Shown here piece after piece: positions 22,433 through 35,195 of a stretch of 64,000 nt of DNA. The DNA is taken from contig NW_024037053.1 in the NCBI RefSeq assembly GCF_015706575.1, positions 3,968,001-4,032,000 on the forward strand, written 5' to 3'. Numbering within the stretch: the first letter of the stretch is position 1; every line of letters begins with the position of its first letter. This DNA is from Patiria miniata. Taxonomy: Eukaryota; Echinodermata; Asteroidea; Valvatida; Asterinidae. The notes beneath the pieces are model-generated. The model was not told the origin of the DNA. It saw only the letters and a list, made by a program, of their open reading frames with translations, and made no database searches. The translations under genes and the position numbers were made by a program.

Positions 22433-25400
22433 AAAGATGGTGCAAAATCTTCCTTGCGATAAAGATTGGAAATGCGATTCAAATATCCTTGACTGCTTAT
22501 CCTGGTTTTGTTTTTCTGATTGTGTTGTTTTTTTTATTTGTTTTTTTTTTCAGGAGGGTTATTGGGAATCTTTATCCTGCGGCGGGGGGGGGGGGCCTTT
22601 GAGTTGGGGCTTGAGTTTAGCCCAGCTCAAGTGCTTTGTAACTGGCACAATGGTTATACACTAGACGGATTTTATTTTAAAGTGTGTTCTAAAAGACTTG
22701 GAAGTGATAACAAAACAAGTATAATACGTTAATGGTATATCGTTTTTCTGTCAGAAAAACAAATAGCACATGATCACACGAATGTTTATAGCACATTGCT
22801 CGAAGATTTTGTTTTAGTAGCTTGTTTTGCTGTATATTTTGCCTATGGATGGTACAGCTGTTGGATGCATAAAACAATTTACTAAAATTTCGTACGAATA
22901 GTTTGTTACTTCATTGCAATTTCTGTGAAACAATTTTACTTACACGTTTACAATTATACGTTTATATGCGTTAAATGTTAATTTGGTTAATATCCTATTA
23001 TTTAAAATTGTTATGGTTCCATTTATGGTTCCATTTATTTAGATATATTTATTGTTGTGAAATTTAGATGAAATTAGGCCCTGCAATTGCTTTATTTTGC
23101 AATTAAGCGTAGGCATAGTTTTCGAAAATGGCGAGAGGCTCAGGAATAGCTTCAGGGGTGATCATCTTTGTCTTAAAAACGTACAACTAAAATTGTTCTC
23201 CGTTATTCATTACTTCTAAAACATTCATTGGCCTTTTTGAGATATGTTGGACTCAGCAGGAGGGCGCCATTTTGAGAGACTTTTTTTATTAACTGGAATT
23301 TATCTACTCCAAAAATATAGCGCCCTCATATTATGTCTGTCATATTGCAAAAGGTTAATGTTCAGCCTAGTCGAGTGTTTTGTTTTTACATTCATTTTGT
23401 CTGCTATATCTATTTGTTTTTCCGTTGTGGTTTTGCCTCGTAGGTCTTAACCGTTTAAATTAAGTTCCGGGATAGATTGAACGGCGCCATCAAAGGCCTG
23501 TAATGAACGCTGAGCATTTTAATATTTTATTGATCTGGACTTTCAATATGTACCCAGCTTTTCAAAAGTAGGCTTTAATTACTAAGTTGCAATTTCTATG
23601 TGTGTATCGTTTCCGTGTTGAGCAACACTATGCGGTGTGCTTCAATAAGGCCAACTTGGACTCGTGTGTTGTCTACGAGACCTTTTAAAGACATGACTAG
23701 TTCGTCGTGTGACAACAGCACAAAACTTGTGACTCTTATAAAGTAGATCAATGGTCATTGGAAATGTCTTGTTAAGAGTATCGGTCGTACTAATAATGGC
23801 GGAAATAAATGCAAGAAGTGTTTGATTAATCTACTGTTCATGCTTTGCATGCAGACAGACGTTGGTTAGGCTTGCATTAGTTTTTTCGGATAAAATTCCC
23901 TGCAGTGTTTGTCGGCTACAAGCTGGCATCTATTGAGTGCAAAATATTTTGTAGTCCAAATGTTTTTAAGGGCGATCCCTCCAAAAACGGGTTTACACGA
24001 AAACTGATGATTACTAGAAAACTGCTCAGAACGGAAACATTATTTTGAAGTCCAGATGCTACTGCTAGTGTCTTGCGCTCAAGAAATGTGAGCGAATAAA
24101 TAGTTTGGGATTATAAAACCTTGTGGAAATCATTTTAAAGAATTATAATGTACCCAGATACTGAATCTTAAACCAACTTTATTTACATGTGTGTACGTAA
24201 AGGTTTCCATTAAAAAAGATGTTTTGTTGATGTATTACTTTGGTTTACATTTTCCCACGGGTACAAATACAAATCTTAAAATGTTTACTCAGCTGCACAC
24301 CGAAAACATACAAAATTGTTGGTTGAATTTATGTGTTTATAGGTAAAATTTTAAGTATAGTGTGGCAGCTACAAAAGGAAGTAGCTTTTTTGAGACAGCA
24401 TATCAGCTTTGGGTTCTTATGGAAACAGTTTATAAACTACCTCATGTAGTTTATCACTAACCCACTTCATATTTTGTCTGAATATGGGTATACATTTCAT
24501 TTAACACTGAATATATAGAATGTTTTCCATTACAGAATTTTAGTTTATCTTTAATTCATCAGTATAATTATTCGGAAGTTTGCTAATTACGCAATGTAAT
24601 CAGATTCAAAAATGCCATGCAAATAACGAAGAAGTTATAACTACACACATGTAGGCCTAGTTATAACTTCCTCACTTCTTGATTTGTGGGACTATGGGTA
24701 TCTATAATCATTATACTGCACTGGATACTCAGTCTATTGATTTAATTAATGGTTTCATCCGTTTGGTTTTGATTACTAAGTCATAATGGCTTTATATCAT
24801 TACTTTATCGGTATTGAAAAATTTGCAATACAAGACGTGTACTCAGATTCAGAAATAAAATGTGGTAATGTGTTATTCAAAATATTTTGGTTCCCTGTAA
24901 AGTGTTCTTCTAACCGCGCGGCTGCTCAAGCAAAAGTGACCGTGTGCTCGAACTTTCAGTTACAAGTTCCATAAAAGTGAACAAGTTCATGCACTTAAAT
25001 CATTGTGGCCACAAGGGGAGTGACCTGAGGCTATTTAGCGGCGGTCATGTTGCGGACCTCCGTCCGCAGCATGTCCGTTTGGCGGGATTTCCATTCCGAG
25101 ACCACAAATAGGCCTCAGTTTTGGCCATTTTATTCACTTTTTATGATGCTTCAGGGATTTTGCGGGCAAAGCACTTGACCCCTGCCTTTGTCGGTTCAGG
25201 CACAAGATGATTACGGGATTAATCACAAAAGGCAGTCTGTACTATTACCTATTTTGTTGATTGATTTATACATCAGTTACACTTGAAGTTAATATATCAT
25301 TATTTGAGCAATATCGCCAACAAGCTTATGCCGAAACACGGCCTCACAAATATTGCTTTTGGTATTAAGATATTGCTTTTAATAGTTGGCCATTCTGATG

Positions 25401-26200
25401 TGGTTTAATGGATTATTAATTGTTTCTTATTATATTGCTCGTGGTATTTGTGTACTCAGCTAATGACGGTTGCATTGTGTACCATTACTGATTCTGGTTT
25501 TGCATCTTAATTATCTTGCTCATGGCAATTGCAGTTCCGCGTCACCAGTTCGGACCGGAATTAACAGTATTAGTAGTTTAGGACTATTGCTTATAATTGC
25601 GGTTTTGCTATCAAGCTTTGGAGGGGAGCACACTTTGACAAGATTGTTTTAACTATACTTGTTAAGTATAATTGCAGTTCTGCGTTATCAGCTTCGGGCG
25701 GGAACAATTTGTGCTAATATTGCTGAACAATCTGTGATATATTGATAATTGCAGTTCTGCGCTATCAGCTTCGGGCGGGAACAATCTGTGAGAATAATGC
25801 TGAACAATCTTTAAAATTATTGTTATGTACAATTGCAGTTCTGCGCCATCAGCTTCGGGCGGGAAAACCGTTTACGTTATTGCCAAATAAAATTGCAGTT
25901 CTGCGCTGTCAGCTTCGGGCGGGAACATGATGTTTGGCATATTGAATAAATGGCTGCTCAGGCCACAGGTAACAACGAATGCTGAGTGTGCAGCCTCTGA
26001 TGCCGGTCTCTTGTGTCTTTGGTAGCATGCGGGGATAATAGATACTATTTAATTTATCATTCGTGTGGTTTTTATTTCTTTTAAAGGGCGGTGTTGGCGG
26101 TGCAGGATAAAATTCAAAGTGAAACATTTACGTCCCTCAGTCGCAAAAGGTCAAAAGAAATTATTATCACTATTTGATCACTATTTAATAAAGTCCATCA
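22433..26200 (+). other. 3' UTR and intergenic flank after gene 1
   Basis: 22433-22730 is similar to the sequence after the gene 3 stop (TAGCCCAGCTCAAGTGCT, GTGTTCTAAAAGACTTGGAA), so it is probably 3' UTR; a canonical AATAAA was not found at the matching point. ~22880-24980 aligns with 31450-33660 and 55300-59650. ~24990-26030 is not shared with the other units and ends in the tandem repeat at 25530-25925. ~26035-26200 is again shared (GGCGGTGTTGGCGGTGCAGG). No gene is supported. Confidence 0.55.
25530..25925 (+). repeat. Tandem repeat with a conserved core, 4-5 units
   Basis: The core AATTGCAGTTCTGCGCTATC followed by AGCTTCGGGCGGGAA occurs at ~25671, 25749, 25831 and 25891, with a diverged first unit at ~25531 (GCAGTTCCGCGTCACCAGTT). 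Spacing is 60-82 bases, with AT-rich variable sequence between units (TGCTGAACAATCT is shared by two). The core is better kept than the spacers. It lies upstream of the gene 2 promoter only. Confidence 0.7.
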
Positions 26201-26370
26201 CTTTTAATGACCCTTTGTCAATTTCAGTTTAAGATAAATTGCAAAATGTTATGAAATATTTGACTTTTAATTTCCTAATAATGAAAATGAAGTGAACGCT
26301 CCGTGTAACAAGCTCTTCAGCGACCAAAGTGGTTCTACAATACACCAGGTTTTAACTCATCGCTTCCGTG

Positions 26371-26480
26371 TAATTATTATTATTAAATAATTTATTTCAC
26401 TCTCATCGTAGCCAGAATGCTGAATTTTGGGCAGATTTACATTTAAAATATTAAAAAGCAGACAGCGGTAAAACATTTTG
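26371..26480 (+). mobile_element. SINE-like insertion in the gene 2 promoter
   Basis: It begins with AATTATTATTATTAAATAAT, then TTATTTCACTCTCATCGTAG and CTGAATTTTGGGCAGATTT. The same insertion, at the same place relative to the gene, is in the promoters of genes 3 (35082-35195) and 4 (63008-63118) and absent from gene 1 (compare ~420-480). A reverse-strand relative sits at 8334-8450. Confidence 0.6.
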
Positions 26481-26760
26481 CAAAACATTTGTTTTTATTA
26501 AGTTATTTTTTATTAAGATACAGATACATATTTACTTCACCTTGCGAGTATTTTAATGCATAGCCCGCAACGCGATTTCTGGACTTCAAAACTATAAGTT
26601 CACGAAACAAAATAATTATGAGTTGACTTTTAAGTGCTTGTATTGTTTGTTATGCTACTAGACATGCACCATGTGACTGTGACCTCTGTCGAATTTAAGT
26701 TCATTCATTATTTCTTTCACAAATTATGGTTTTGGTGGTGCTCATATTTTAATGAGATGT

Positions 26761-26890
26761 TTCGATAGAAGGAACTAACTGTGCTCAGTCGACCAGGAAG
26801 TAATTGAGGCATTATTTGCTGTCCATGCTATGGAACCCCACACATGAAATACACAGTCACTTTTAACGAGCAGCAGTATATGAGCGGCAG
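26761..26890 (+). promoter_or_regulatory. Conserved promoter/5' leader module of gene 2
   Basis: Same block as at 733-863: GAAGGAACTAACTGTGCT, AAGTAATTGAGGCATTATTT, GTCCATGCTATGGAACCCCA, TATGAGCGGCAG. The TATA-like word is altered here (CATGAAATACACAG). It ends ~139 bases before the ATG. Intact overall, so gene 2 may still be transcribed. Confidence 0.5.
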
Positions 26891-27028
26891 CAGCACGATT
26901 CAAGTTCCCATTTATGTGAACTTGCATACAAAGAAAGGTTTGAAAAGGCTTTGAAAACAGTATTTAACTAAGCCACATTTGAGGGGAAAACGACAAGGGT
27001 TGCTGACCGGACTTGAGCAGGCTTAACA

Positions 27029-30000
27029 ATGGCGTCGGTTTTACGCTGGGATCTTATCGGTGTGCTGCTGCTGTTGATGGAGGCATGTCTTCTCAGCGGA
27101 GGTAAACAAGCTAAAAGCTGATTTCCTCGAGTAGATTTTCTCTTTGTTTTAAGAATTCATCGTTTCAAATACAATACGTTATCTGTGACTACGTGGTAGA
27201 TTATATTTTCTCTTTCCTATTTTTTTTCTTGTGGAATATTTTTCATGCAATCGATAACGTTAGGATTGTACCCCTTGCAAATTCATTAAGAGTTTGGAAC
27301 CACTGATCAAGTGTCTAGAATACTTTGATAAATTCATATTCCTACTGTCACAGACGGTATCGGCCGCATTAAAATGTTCTCCCATGCGTACAATGCGCGC
27401 TCGGGCTCCACAATCCTGACACATGTATTTGTTCAAGATGATTGTTTTACGGGATCATTGTAATTTTCGTTCGTACTACTGAATGACTTGACACATTGAT
27501 ATTATACGCATTTGATGCAAATGCTTTGTTTTAGGTTTAATATATTAAATTAAAAAAATATTTATGGGCAAAGCCAAAAACGTTCCCAATAAAGCCACGA
27601 AACAAGTTGTGTTTATTTCTAATGGATCCGGCGACACCCGCTATTTCTTTGCTCACCCTGTTTCAGAAGTCGCACTCAGACTAACTCTGACAATTGAAGG
27701 AAAAAGTGAACTGACGAATATAGCTCAAGTTCCCCTAAAGTATTTTGGAAGTTTTGGGGGATAAAGCTCACCCGGTCACCCACTCACCAACCTATTTACG
27801 TAATCACTCTTATCCTATAATTGAGCCCACAGTGGTATCCTTGAATGTGGTTGGGAAGCCGGCCATTCAGAGCTCAACTACTCCAGTTTACATTGGCGAA
27901 ACTTTCGTGGCAGGGAAAGCTGTGGATGGAATGTTTGACACATTTTCGCATACGGGTAAGTCAATTACTAGAATACTGTATAAAATCGTTAGATTTATTG
28001 ATTTCGATTGCAATGTAATAGCTACGATCATTTGTTTACAAACGGAATCATATTTGAGATGCGAATGGTAACCACGACGATCTTAGAAACCTTATGGTTT
28101 CCGCGACGACTCACCGTGTGAATAGCTTTAGATTCATTCGGGTTACAAGTGTAACTCGTATTGTTTAGCATAACGGAAAAGCTTAAATGCATCCGTGAAA
28201 TAGCTCCAAATCTATGGTTTTTATCTATCACAACAATTAACTTTGATTTGTGATATTTAGATACTGTACGGTGAGAGGAACCTATTGTTTTTATTCACCA
28301 CCGTTTCCTTAATTTATGCAGTACATAACAAGCGAAATATTCTGGTCACTTTACACAGACTTAAGGCCTGACTTAGAATTAATTGCAATAGAATTTATTT
28401 TAACCCAGGCCCAGAAAGTATCACTGTTTAAAATACTAACAATCTAATTACATCCAAATAGTGCGATCGCTTTTATTCAATTTTTCATCACGTTAAAACA
28501 GCCATGTTTACCTTTGCGTTTTAAATCGGTTCAGGCCACACAGGAGACTGGTCAAACGGCTGGTCAAATCAGACTGCTTTTTTATCAATACTTAGAACAT
28601 TTGGGAATTACCTTGCCGCGCAAAACTGAGAGGAAAGTAGAGATTTAACTAGCTGAATAAGATATTAACCTTTGAATATTGGTTAAAATAAATCACTTAT
28701 TGCTCAATAAACTAAAGCTTTTTAATTTATGTAGGCCTATTTATTTTTTTCATTAATTTTGGCACATAAGAACAAACATGCAGGGATACACAAAATATGA
28801 ACTTATTACATGTACATACAAACCCAAGGATAACCAAAAAAGTTGTTCATAAGACGTCTTATTTCCATTCCAGGTCTTTACAAACACAAAAATAAACAAA
28901 TGTGTACATTACCAAGAAAGATCAATAAAATTACAAAGGAAGTATCAAAGAATGATACCTCGGCTGTTTAAAAATTGGACTAAGAAGGGAAATGTTCTTT
29001 CACTGCCCTTAAAAATTATTGATGATTGTTGGAACACTTGATGCTATTAGGAAGTAAATACCGTTCATTTTGCACATAGTCTCCTTAAAACAGGGGCGAG
29101 AAATGGCATCACGAAGTATAACCCATTTGAAATGTCGTGTATCCACGCATACAGGCCTGAGTCAAGTTTTACTTAAGATTCAGGGATATTATCCGAATCC
29201 TGGGATTCATGTGTTGTTTATTGAGACATTTAAGTCTTTGGCAAAACGTTATGTCAAAACTTTATATACCTATACTCAGTCTAAAGTAAGGAATAAAAAA
29301 TGACATTCCTAGTCGGTGGAAAGAAATTAGGCAATATGACAATTGTAAACAAACAAATATATATAGGTGCCCCTCAGTTCCATCCCTCACGCTGGGAGGG
29401 GACGGGGGTTTCAAACAAACCTCCCTGACCCCTTTTCAGTTTATTTACCTAAAGTAATAATGTGCTACATCTGTTGCATGGCTTCATGGTTTTTACATGC
29501 ATATTTAAAATAGACACATAAAAAAAAAATTATCAAGAAAGGGCTAACTTAAGTACAAGAATTTAGGATGATGTAAACCCTATTTTTCTATAGTACTTGT
29601 TAACAAGAGTAAAATTGCGTACCTGCATAACCTGTTATCCAGTCAGACCCCTCCCCATCCCTTTAGTTTAAGGTAAGTTTTAAACAGGGTAGACTTAAAA
29701 CCTGTCTTGGAACCTCTAATATTTTCTAGACCCCTATTTTTTTTAACCTTCACAGAAAAATTGAAGGCGTTGTCTCTTATTCCATAGTTGTGGATTTACA
29801 AAAGCAACTGTCTGTCTAGCCTATTTCGTTCCACTGCAGAAGGAAAGCCTCTTGACCAATTTTCCATCTCACTCAATCTTGAGCTGTCTGTTGCCATGCA
29901 ATGCCACTATGTGTTGTTAATTCATCACTACATCTTCTGTTTTGTTTCCCTAAACTAAATTACCTAAATTCAGTTTGAGTGTTGCGGTTCCCCGTGAATA

Positions 30001-31308
30001 TCACCAGAAAAAAATACAACGCGGCAATTCCGCAATTGGACATGGGGGGGTACCGTCCTGACTATCCTTTCCGAAGTACCATGTATGGAATTCCGTCTTG
30101 AAGGAGACTACAACCTCGTCGAATGCATTAATGTGAACACACTTACAAACTTTAATTGCTCTTAATAAAAAACCTTTTGTTAAAATGTATGTAAGAAAAA
30201 AAGGATTTTTCACTTTGTTTTTAATGTTTCCGACGGACTGTCGTCTGCTATAATCACATATGGGTCAGAAGTACTAAAATTTAGCATTTACAGGTCATGT
30301 AAATCGGAACCGTGCGTGTGGTATTCTACTTTAAATTTCTGTATCGCGCCAGTACCCCCATACACGTAGTGCTTCCCGTTTATAAACACTTGTACAGGTT
30401 TTACATTCACACGATATGTAAACACCAAGTGGTGATGTCACATGTGCAGTCATAAGGATTACCGGCGGCATTTTGAACCCTACTAAGTGGCGTCTTTCTC
30501 TGACCTATCCACAGCTTATTTTACAGCGGAACAGAAGACAGATCCATGGTGGAGACTGGACTTAGAAGATGTCTACTGCTTGAGAAATGTCACCATATAC
30601 AACAGACAAAACAATGGTAATACTGCCATAAAGCGTATTAAAATGATATTCGAGCATTTTAAAATTGAAGATCATTTTGTTAATGAATAGTTTACAGGTT
30701 TCCAATCCGACTGCAGTAGATACACTCTACAAATGAAAAGGCAAGGGGTCAAAATCATGAACACGAACTCGACATCAGAACTTAATTCCTCAACTGTATA
30801 TTAAACATATAGTCCTTTTTCATTTAGGCTGTAATATTTCCCACAACTTTGTATCAAATGAAAAAAAAAATGTGCAAATACAACAATGTTAAGGATATTG
30901 CCTTGCTTTTAGTTTCAGTTTTAAGGTCTAATGCAAGCACATACGAATTTTGTGTTTTGGTTTAGAGCTAAATTGTTGGGTTTAATCCCCCCCCCCCCTT
31001 CATTCGAAATGAATAAGACTAAATGTGTTTCAGCCGACTATAATATAAAATCAAACTCATCATTTGTTTTCCACACTACAGCTAATTTTTTGGCAGGTGC
31101 TGAAGTACGAGCTGGGTTGAATCCAGATCGCCTATCAAACAGAATGATAGGAAAAGTCACACTTCAGCAAACCACCGATAAAACGAGACCGATTGAGATA
31201 TCAGTGGACCCAGTGGTTAACGCCCGCTACGTCAGCGTGGATCTACCTGGTACCAACAAGATCCTGGCCATGTGTGAGGTCGAGGTTGGAGAATACGAAG
31301 ATAAATAA
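27029..31308 (+). CDS. Gene 2: truncated copy, secreted single FTP-lectin protein (174 aa)
   Basis: Exons 27029-27101 (signal peptide), 27833-27955, 30515-30616 and 31082-31308 sum to 525 nt (175 codons with stop) in frame. They encode [20 protein letters not shown] and on, then one complete FTP lectin domain ([66 protein letters not shown]). Exon 4 reads into GAATACGAAGATAAATAA, a stop 8 bases before the place where gene 3 has its exon 4 donor. All later exons are absent: ~136 bases past the stop the sequence jumps to the 3' intergenic flank. Likely a soluble lectin or decoy; equally it could be a decaying fragment. The open frame, intact splice sites and intact promoter favour a product. 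Confidence 0.72.
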
Positions 31309-31449
31309 GGAGGGGGTGAGTTTCGGAATTGAAGTATATCAGTCACGTACAATGGTGTGAACAGTTGAAGCACTTTCGTAGTATACGTTAACCATATACA
31401 TCTATAAACCAACCTTAACCATCTCCGGAATTTCTCCAAAATCACTGTC
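31309..31449 (+). other. Residual intron 4 of gene 2 and deletion junction
   Basis: GGAGGGGGTGAGT (old exon 4 donor) and ~130 bases after it align with intron 4 of gene 3 (TCAGTCACGTACAATG, CTATAAACCAACCTTAA). At about 31444-31450 the match switches to the post-gene flank (GGATGCAT then TTTACTGAAATTT, compare 22863 onwards). A few bases of microhomology (CTGT) sit at the switch. One deletion thus removed exons 5-30 and the introns between. Confidence 0.75.
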
Positions 31450-34400
31450 GGATGCATTAAATTTACTGAAATTTTGTAGGAATAGTATGTTACTTTACTG
31501 CAATTTCTGTGAAACAGTTTTGCTTACACGTTAAATTAACAATTATACATTAGTATATAAATTGTTATGGTTCCATTTATTTAGATAGATATGCGAGCTT
31601 GCATTTTTGTGAAATTTAGATGAAAATGGGACCGCACTTGCTTTATTCTGCAATTAAGCGTAGGCATAGTTTTTCAAAATGGCAAAGGGCTCAGGAAAAG
31701 TTCCAGGGGTGATCATTTTTGTCTAATGGAGTAAAACTAAAATTGTTCTCAGTTATTCATTACTTCTAAAATACACATGAGCCTTTTTTAGATATGCTGG
31801 GTTCAACAGGAGGGCGCCATTTTTAGTGGCTTTTTTGTTTACCGGAATTTATCTACTCCAAATATTTAGCGCCCTCATATTATGTCAGTCATATTGCAAA
31901 AGGTTAATGTTCAGCCTAGTCGAGTGTTTTGTTTTTACATTTTATCTGCTACAAATGATCTATTTGTGTTTCCGTTGTGGTTTTGCCTCGTGGTCGAAAC
32001 CATTTAAGACAGTTCCTCGATTTCTATGACGGGGACATCAAATGCACGTTATCAACGCAGAGCAATTCAAAAGATTATCGATCGAGAGTTTTATTATGTA
32101 TCCTGCTTTTCAAAAGGAGGCCTTAATTACCGAATTGTATTTTTATATGTGTATCGTTTCCGTGTTACAAGGACACACGGGCTCCAGACTAACTTGGACT
32201 CGTCCGTTGTCTACGAGATTCTCTATAAAAAAAAAGACTAATCCTTTATATGACAACCGCGGTACAAAACTCGTGACTCTTATAAAGAGATCAATGGTGC
32301 TTGAAAATGTCCCGTTCAAAGTATCGGTCCCACTAATAATGGCGGAAATAAATGCAACAAGTGTTTAATTAATCGGGTTTTTTCCCTGCTCTAAATGCAG
32401 ACTGAAGTTTAGGCCTACAGCAGACGTAATTCACTGTGGCGTTTGTAAGTTACAGTCGGCAGTACAAGTGTCTGTAGAGTGTAATTTTCTCGATTGCATA
32501 ATATTTTGTTGTCAAAATGTTTTCAAAGACTAGCCCTCAAAAAGGGGTTTACACGAAATGCACAATGCCCTGTGATTTGCTCCAGTCGGTTCTGAAACCA
32601 GAGCATCGGAGTTAGTTTATTGTTAATTCAATTAAAGAAGAACCAAAATAGCATATTCTTAGAGAACTGCAAAAATTATTTTGAAGTCCATATTCTATAC
32701 TGCTAAAGTACGTAGTGCACTCAAGAAATGTAAGGGATAAAGTGGCTTATGACTGTAAACCCTTGTGAAAATCATTTTTTTTTAATTCTAATATACTTAG
32801 ATTATGAGTTTTTAAGCCGACGTTGTCAATCTTTTGTGCGTAAAGATTTCCATTGAAAACGTTTTTGTGTGTGTACTTTGGTTTACATGTTCTCATATGT
32901 ACTAATAACAGATAAACTTCTTCAAATATTATTCACCTGCACACCAAAAACATATCAGATTGTCATATGGCGTTGGTTAAATTGAAATATTATTTAGTTA
33001 TTGATTATATGTTCCCAAACAAGTCTAAAGATATCATTATACAGTGTGAATTAAAACACTGTGTCTGAGCGAAGTTCACGTGGCCGAATATTTTATCGCC
33101 CAGATTATTCAGGGATGTTGAGTCAGTCCACAAGTCTATATAGGTTCATCAGAAGTCCTCTAGTCCAAATTCAACTCACAACCTTTTCAAATAAGCTTTT
33201 GCAAAGTCATTCCGCAGTGATTGTTCATCCACTATAACTTGTGACAAGACTTCCGATTTACTTGTGACTGGGCTTGCGATGGACTCTACAACTACATCCC
33301 TTGATATATTTGTATGTTGTTTCATTCGTTTATTTGGAGAATTAGCTTTTGTTAGAAAGGATAACGACTTTTGTTTCTTGTGAAAATAGTGTATAAACTA
33401 TCAAACATATAGTTTGTAACTAATCCTAATGTTATGTTTGTCACTAATCATAATACTGCACTGGATACTCAGTCTAATGATTCAATAAATGGTTTAATTC
33501 GTTGTGTTTTTTTTAAATTTTAATTGAGAAGGCTTTATATCATTAAATTCTTCGGGAATTTTCAAGATAAGCAATGTACACAGATTGATAAATAAAATGT
33601 GGTAATGTGTTAATCAAAAGGTGTAAGTACCATGTAAAAGTGTTCTGCTAGCTCATTTTATCCCACTCCATAACCAAATCGGTTTTGATGGCGGAAGTGA
33701 ATTTATTTGTATCCGCAAAGGACAACTCTCATTCTAGAACCAAGGCACAATTGTAATCTAAAGCCTAGGCTGGAATGTGTTGTCTTTAACTCAGTTAAAG
33801 TTAATGGGCAATCCAGATTAACTTTTAGCACAATAAATCAAGTTACAAATATAAGATGAATAAAATATACAGTCATATTTCCTTATTCGACGTGAAACTA
33901 GCATTGCTTCCCCTTGCGAAGAAAAAAATGGCCCTAAAATATAACCGCAATGCATTTTTCTTTACCAAAAAACCCTCATTGCAGAAATAAATTATGATAC
34001 GGCAATACCACAAAGAAATGCATCAGTTTATGATATAGTTACAAAATTAAATCAAGTTACAAAATTTAAGATATAATAACGGCACTTCCCAGTCAAAAGT
34101 ACAATATACAGCCATATTTCCTTATTGGAAATATAACGAGCGTTGATTCTCTTTGTGCGGGAAAATTTCCTAAAATATACCGCAATATTGTTTTCCTTAC
34201 AAAAAAGTCGTAATTAAAGAAAAGAATCATAACAAAGGAAAACCACCCAAAAATGCATCGGTTTATGAATATAGTGCCAAAAATGATCGTTGTTGGTATA
34301 TCAACGAAAAGAGAGCTTTTTATCAGGCCATTAATGAGTTGTTGAAATTACATGTTGGTCACTTACAATGATATTACAACTTAAATTAACAAAAGAGACA

Positions 34401-34490
34401 AGTTTAATTTAAACAGATTGCAATGTTAATTTATTGTTATAAATGTGATTTGTATCGTACATAAATATGAAGATAACAAAACAAAACACA
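31450..34490. other. Intergenic flank after gene 2: no supported gene
   Basis: Aligned with 22880-24980 and with 57060-60110 plus 62060-62440. It contains one unit of the ACTTGTGA-type minisatellite (~33237-33280), which is expanded after gene 3, and the empty site for the 60114-62061 insertion (~34130). Short open frames such as those at 32026-32368 also occur in shifted form in sister units and are not supported as genes. Confidence 0.5.
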
Positions 34491-34498
34491 ATATATAA

Positions 34499-34699
34499 AA
34501 CCGAACACTAACCCCAAAACCACAGAATCAGGACAATAATTGTAAATTCTGCGGGGAAACACTGTGTTTACAATTGGAACGAATCCAAAAGGATGTTGAA
34601 GACTTGTCTCAACTAGGTTTACTTCCGAGCAGAAGTAAACATGACTTGGTGTTTGCTTTCTTGTACAGGGTTAAGGTCACTTTTGGTTTTGGTTTGTAA
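34499..34699 (+). other. Conserved short open frame (C-x-x-C), copy A
   Basis: An open frame without ATG, stop TAA at 34697-34699, encodes DNNCKFCGETLCLQLERIQK and on to DVEDLSQLGLLPSR, ending in VTFGFGL. The paralogous stretch at 62441-62606 keeps the frame with about ten substitutions and no indel, while the surrounding flank has many indels. A fragment of its 3' end is at ~75-125. It may be a last exon with acceptor CCACAG at ~34520-34525, or a transposon protein relic. I do not recognise the family. Confidence 0.35.
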
Positions 34700-35081
34700 T
34701 TAAATAATGACGTTTGCCAACTCTACTTGGATATGACACACGTGGTGAGAACTGTGAATTTCCCCTCCTTGATACATGTAGTTACATTATTAAAGATACT
34801 ATTTAATTTATCATTAGTGGGTTTTTCCTTTTAAAGGCGGCGTTGGCGGTGCAGGATATTTTCAAAGTAAAACATTTACGTCTCTCGGTCGCAAAATGTC
34901 AAAAAATTTATGATCACTTTTTACTGAAGTCCATCCCTTTTTTTAATGCGCCTTTGTCAATTTTAGTTTCAGATAAATCGCAAAATGTTATTCAGTGTTT
35001 GACTTTTAATTTTCTTATAATGAGCTCTTCAAAGACCGAAGTGGTTCTGAAATACAACAGGGTTTAACTCGTCGCTTTCGT

Positions 35082-35195
35082 ATAATTATTATTATTATTA
35101 TTATTAAATGGTTGATTTCACTCTCTCATCGCAGCCAGAAGGCTATATTGTGGGCAAATTTACATTTAGAATATTAAAAGGCAGAAAGAGGTAAA
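35082..35195 (+). mobile_element. SINE-like insertion in the gene 3 promoter
   Basis: It begins with an expanded ATTATT microsatellite (TATAATTATTATTATTATTA), followed by TTGATTTCACTCTCTCATCG, AGCCAGAAGGCTATATTGTG and GGCAAATTTACATTTAG. Same site as in genes 2 and 4. Confidence 0.6.

Noticed and set aside
22419..22732. Open frames just after the gene 1 stop codon
   Set aside because: They overlap the end of the kinase exon in another frame and poly-T/poly-G runs of the 3' UTR; not shared with gene 3.
32026..32368. Open frames of 71-108 codons after gene 2
   Set aside because: The sister flank after gene 1 (~23460-23800) is aligned but broken by indels and stops in these frames.
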